A program made the translations under genes and the position numbers. A model generated the notes under the pieces. That model saw nothing but the letters and a program-made list of their open reading frames with translations. It did not search any database and was not told where the DNA came from. A DNA stretch of 23,068 bases from JALORV01 sp035255845 (GTDB lineage Bacteria > Pseudomonadota > Gammaproteobacteria > Burkholderiales > Burkholderiaceae_F), in NCBI GenBank assembly GCA_035255845.1, contig DATEZE010000032.1, positions 1 through 23,068 on the forward strand, written 5' to 3'. Shown one piece after another: positions 22,411 to 23,068 of this stretch; positions within the stretch are counted from its first letter, which is position 1; every line of letters starts with the position of its first letter.

Positions 22411-23068
22411 CTACGAACGACTGAGCCACTTCGCGATGTTGCGTGCATAGTCGCGCGTGTCGTTTAGCGCCCTAGGCTCGCGCTGCAACCCGTCGCCGGG
22501 CGGCTCATTGACGAAACTCGGGCAGCCTGCGGCTGTATTCCAGTTGTAGTCCGCGAAGCGATGGAAAGTCGCCTCGGCGACCGCACGGCCGAGATCTGCC
22601 CCATCGTGCCGAGAGCGATCGATCGCCACCATCAGATTGAAGGGTCGCCCCGTCACGCGACTCCTACCCCGGGCAATCACCCGCGCAACGTTTCCCAAGG
22701 CCGTCGGCGCGCTCACTGCGCCTTCGTGAGGATGCGCTGGTAAGTAACGAATCGCTCCGCCGTCCGCCCGGCGCAGCAACGGATGGGCCGGCGTGATCGC
22801 TTCGATCTCCTGATAGTCGCCGTTTGCGCCTGAGTGATAGTTTGGCCAATCGATTTGCGGCGTGAACGGATCATCACGCGTACGGCGTTCGGGCTCTGTT
22901 TCTGGGTTGACGTTGTGGAAATGATGAGCGGCACCGATGCCGGAGAGCTTCGAGAGACCGCTCCCGAGGTCGAAGTGATCGCGCGTCAAGAGAAGCCCCC
23001 CGCCTCGGCGCCGAAACGCTTCGATGCCGGCGATGTCGGCCGCCGTCAGCGCATTGGTCACGTCAACT
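22411..23068 (-). CDS. Unrecognised protein, C-terminal part (runs off right edge)
   Basis: The frame is open from the right edge to TAG 22411, about 219 codons. A GTG at 23061 could serve as a start, but the frame remains open beyond it, so the true start probably lies outside. Visible features are AFRRRGGGLLLTRDHFDLGS near the beginning, GIGAAHHFHNVNPE soon after, WPNYHSGANGDYQEI, and near the end EATFHRFADYNWNTAAG. The His- and Gly-rich early part, where a strand runs into LLLTRDH, vaguely recalls glutamine-amidotransferase-like or ThuA-like folds, but I cannot confirm this. There are no membrane segments in the visible part. Confidence 0.65.
   Translation of the reverse strand, partial: VDVTNALTAADIAGIEAFRRRGGGLLLTRDHFDLGSGLSKLSGIGAAHHFHNVNPETEPERRTRDDPFTPQIDWPNYHSGANGDYQEIEAITPAHPLLRRADGGAIRYLPAHPHEGAVSAPTALGNVARVIARGRSRVTGRPFNLMVAIDRSRHDGADLGRAVAEATFHRFADYNWNTAAGCPSFVNEPPGDGLQREPRALNDTRDYARNIAKWLSRS

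Noticed and set aside
1..23068. CRISPR arrays, tRNA/rRNA genes, insertion sequences, toxin-antitoxin or phage-defence modules
   Set aside because: I looked for direct repeat arrays, cloverleaf-like segments, transposase motifs and defence-type domains and found none that could be supported.

Overview
The window looks like chromosomal DNA of a high-GC betaproteobacterium, most likely Burkholderiales or a close relative. This rests on GC-rich codon use, the msrB-yciB-bolA-PPIase gene order, and the style of the acyl-CoA and branched-chain-type ABC transport genes. I see no rRNA, tRNA, CRISPR array, insertion sequence or phage gene. Genes are dense and many overlap by 1-8 bases.

Left part (1-10425, all minus strand): a CoA-thioester catabolic and uptake cluster. 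In transcription order it holds a medium/long-chain acyl-CoA ligase of AlkK type, a periplasmic binding protein with its own promoter candidate, an intrinsic terminator, then livH, livM, livG and livF. These are followed by a fused enoyl-CoA hydratase/3-hydroxyacyl-CoA dehydrogenase and an acyl-CoA dehydrogenase of the DmdC-like family that runs off the left edge. The transporter plus activating ligase plus beta-oxidation enzymes suggests that the imported substrate is a carboxylic acid rather than an amino acid (inference). The two transporter ATPases carry atypical residues that would fall in the same composite ATP site.

Middle (10612-14322, plus strand): selO, msrB, yciB, bolA and a secreted parvulin-type peptidyl-prolyl isomerase. 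The first four are translationally coupled or nearly so, and the run ends at a clear intrinsic terminator. SelO with MsrB points to redox and stress homeostasis. A small exported protein of unknown role follows (14491-14958).

Right-middle: a minus-strand group (htrA-like protease, alkB-like dioxygenase, exported alpha/beta hydrolase, small unknown ORF) lies divergent from a plus-strand group (GNAT, GNAT, zinc-less quinone-reductase-type MDR, two-domain GNAT) whose genes overlap by 1-4 bases. A perfect 20-bp palindrome sits in the divergent gap.

Right end (20968-23068, minus strand): a small membrane protein, a small exported protein, an ABM-fold monooxygenase-like protein, a 340-base stretch without a convincing gene, and the C-terminal part of an unrecognised protein that runs off the right edge.

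The strongest lead is the paired degeneracy in the LivF/LivG ATPases. Next come the intrinsic terminator inside the transporter operon and the C-terminal membrane extension of LivM. I did not find a clear, wholly new system.
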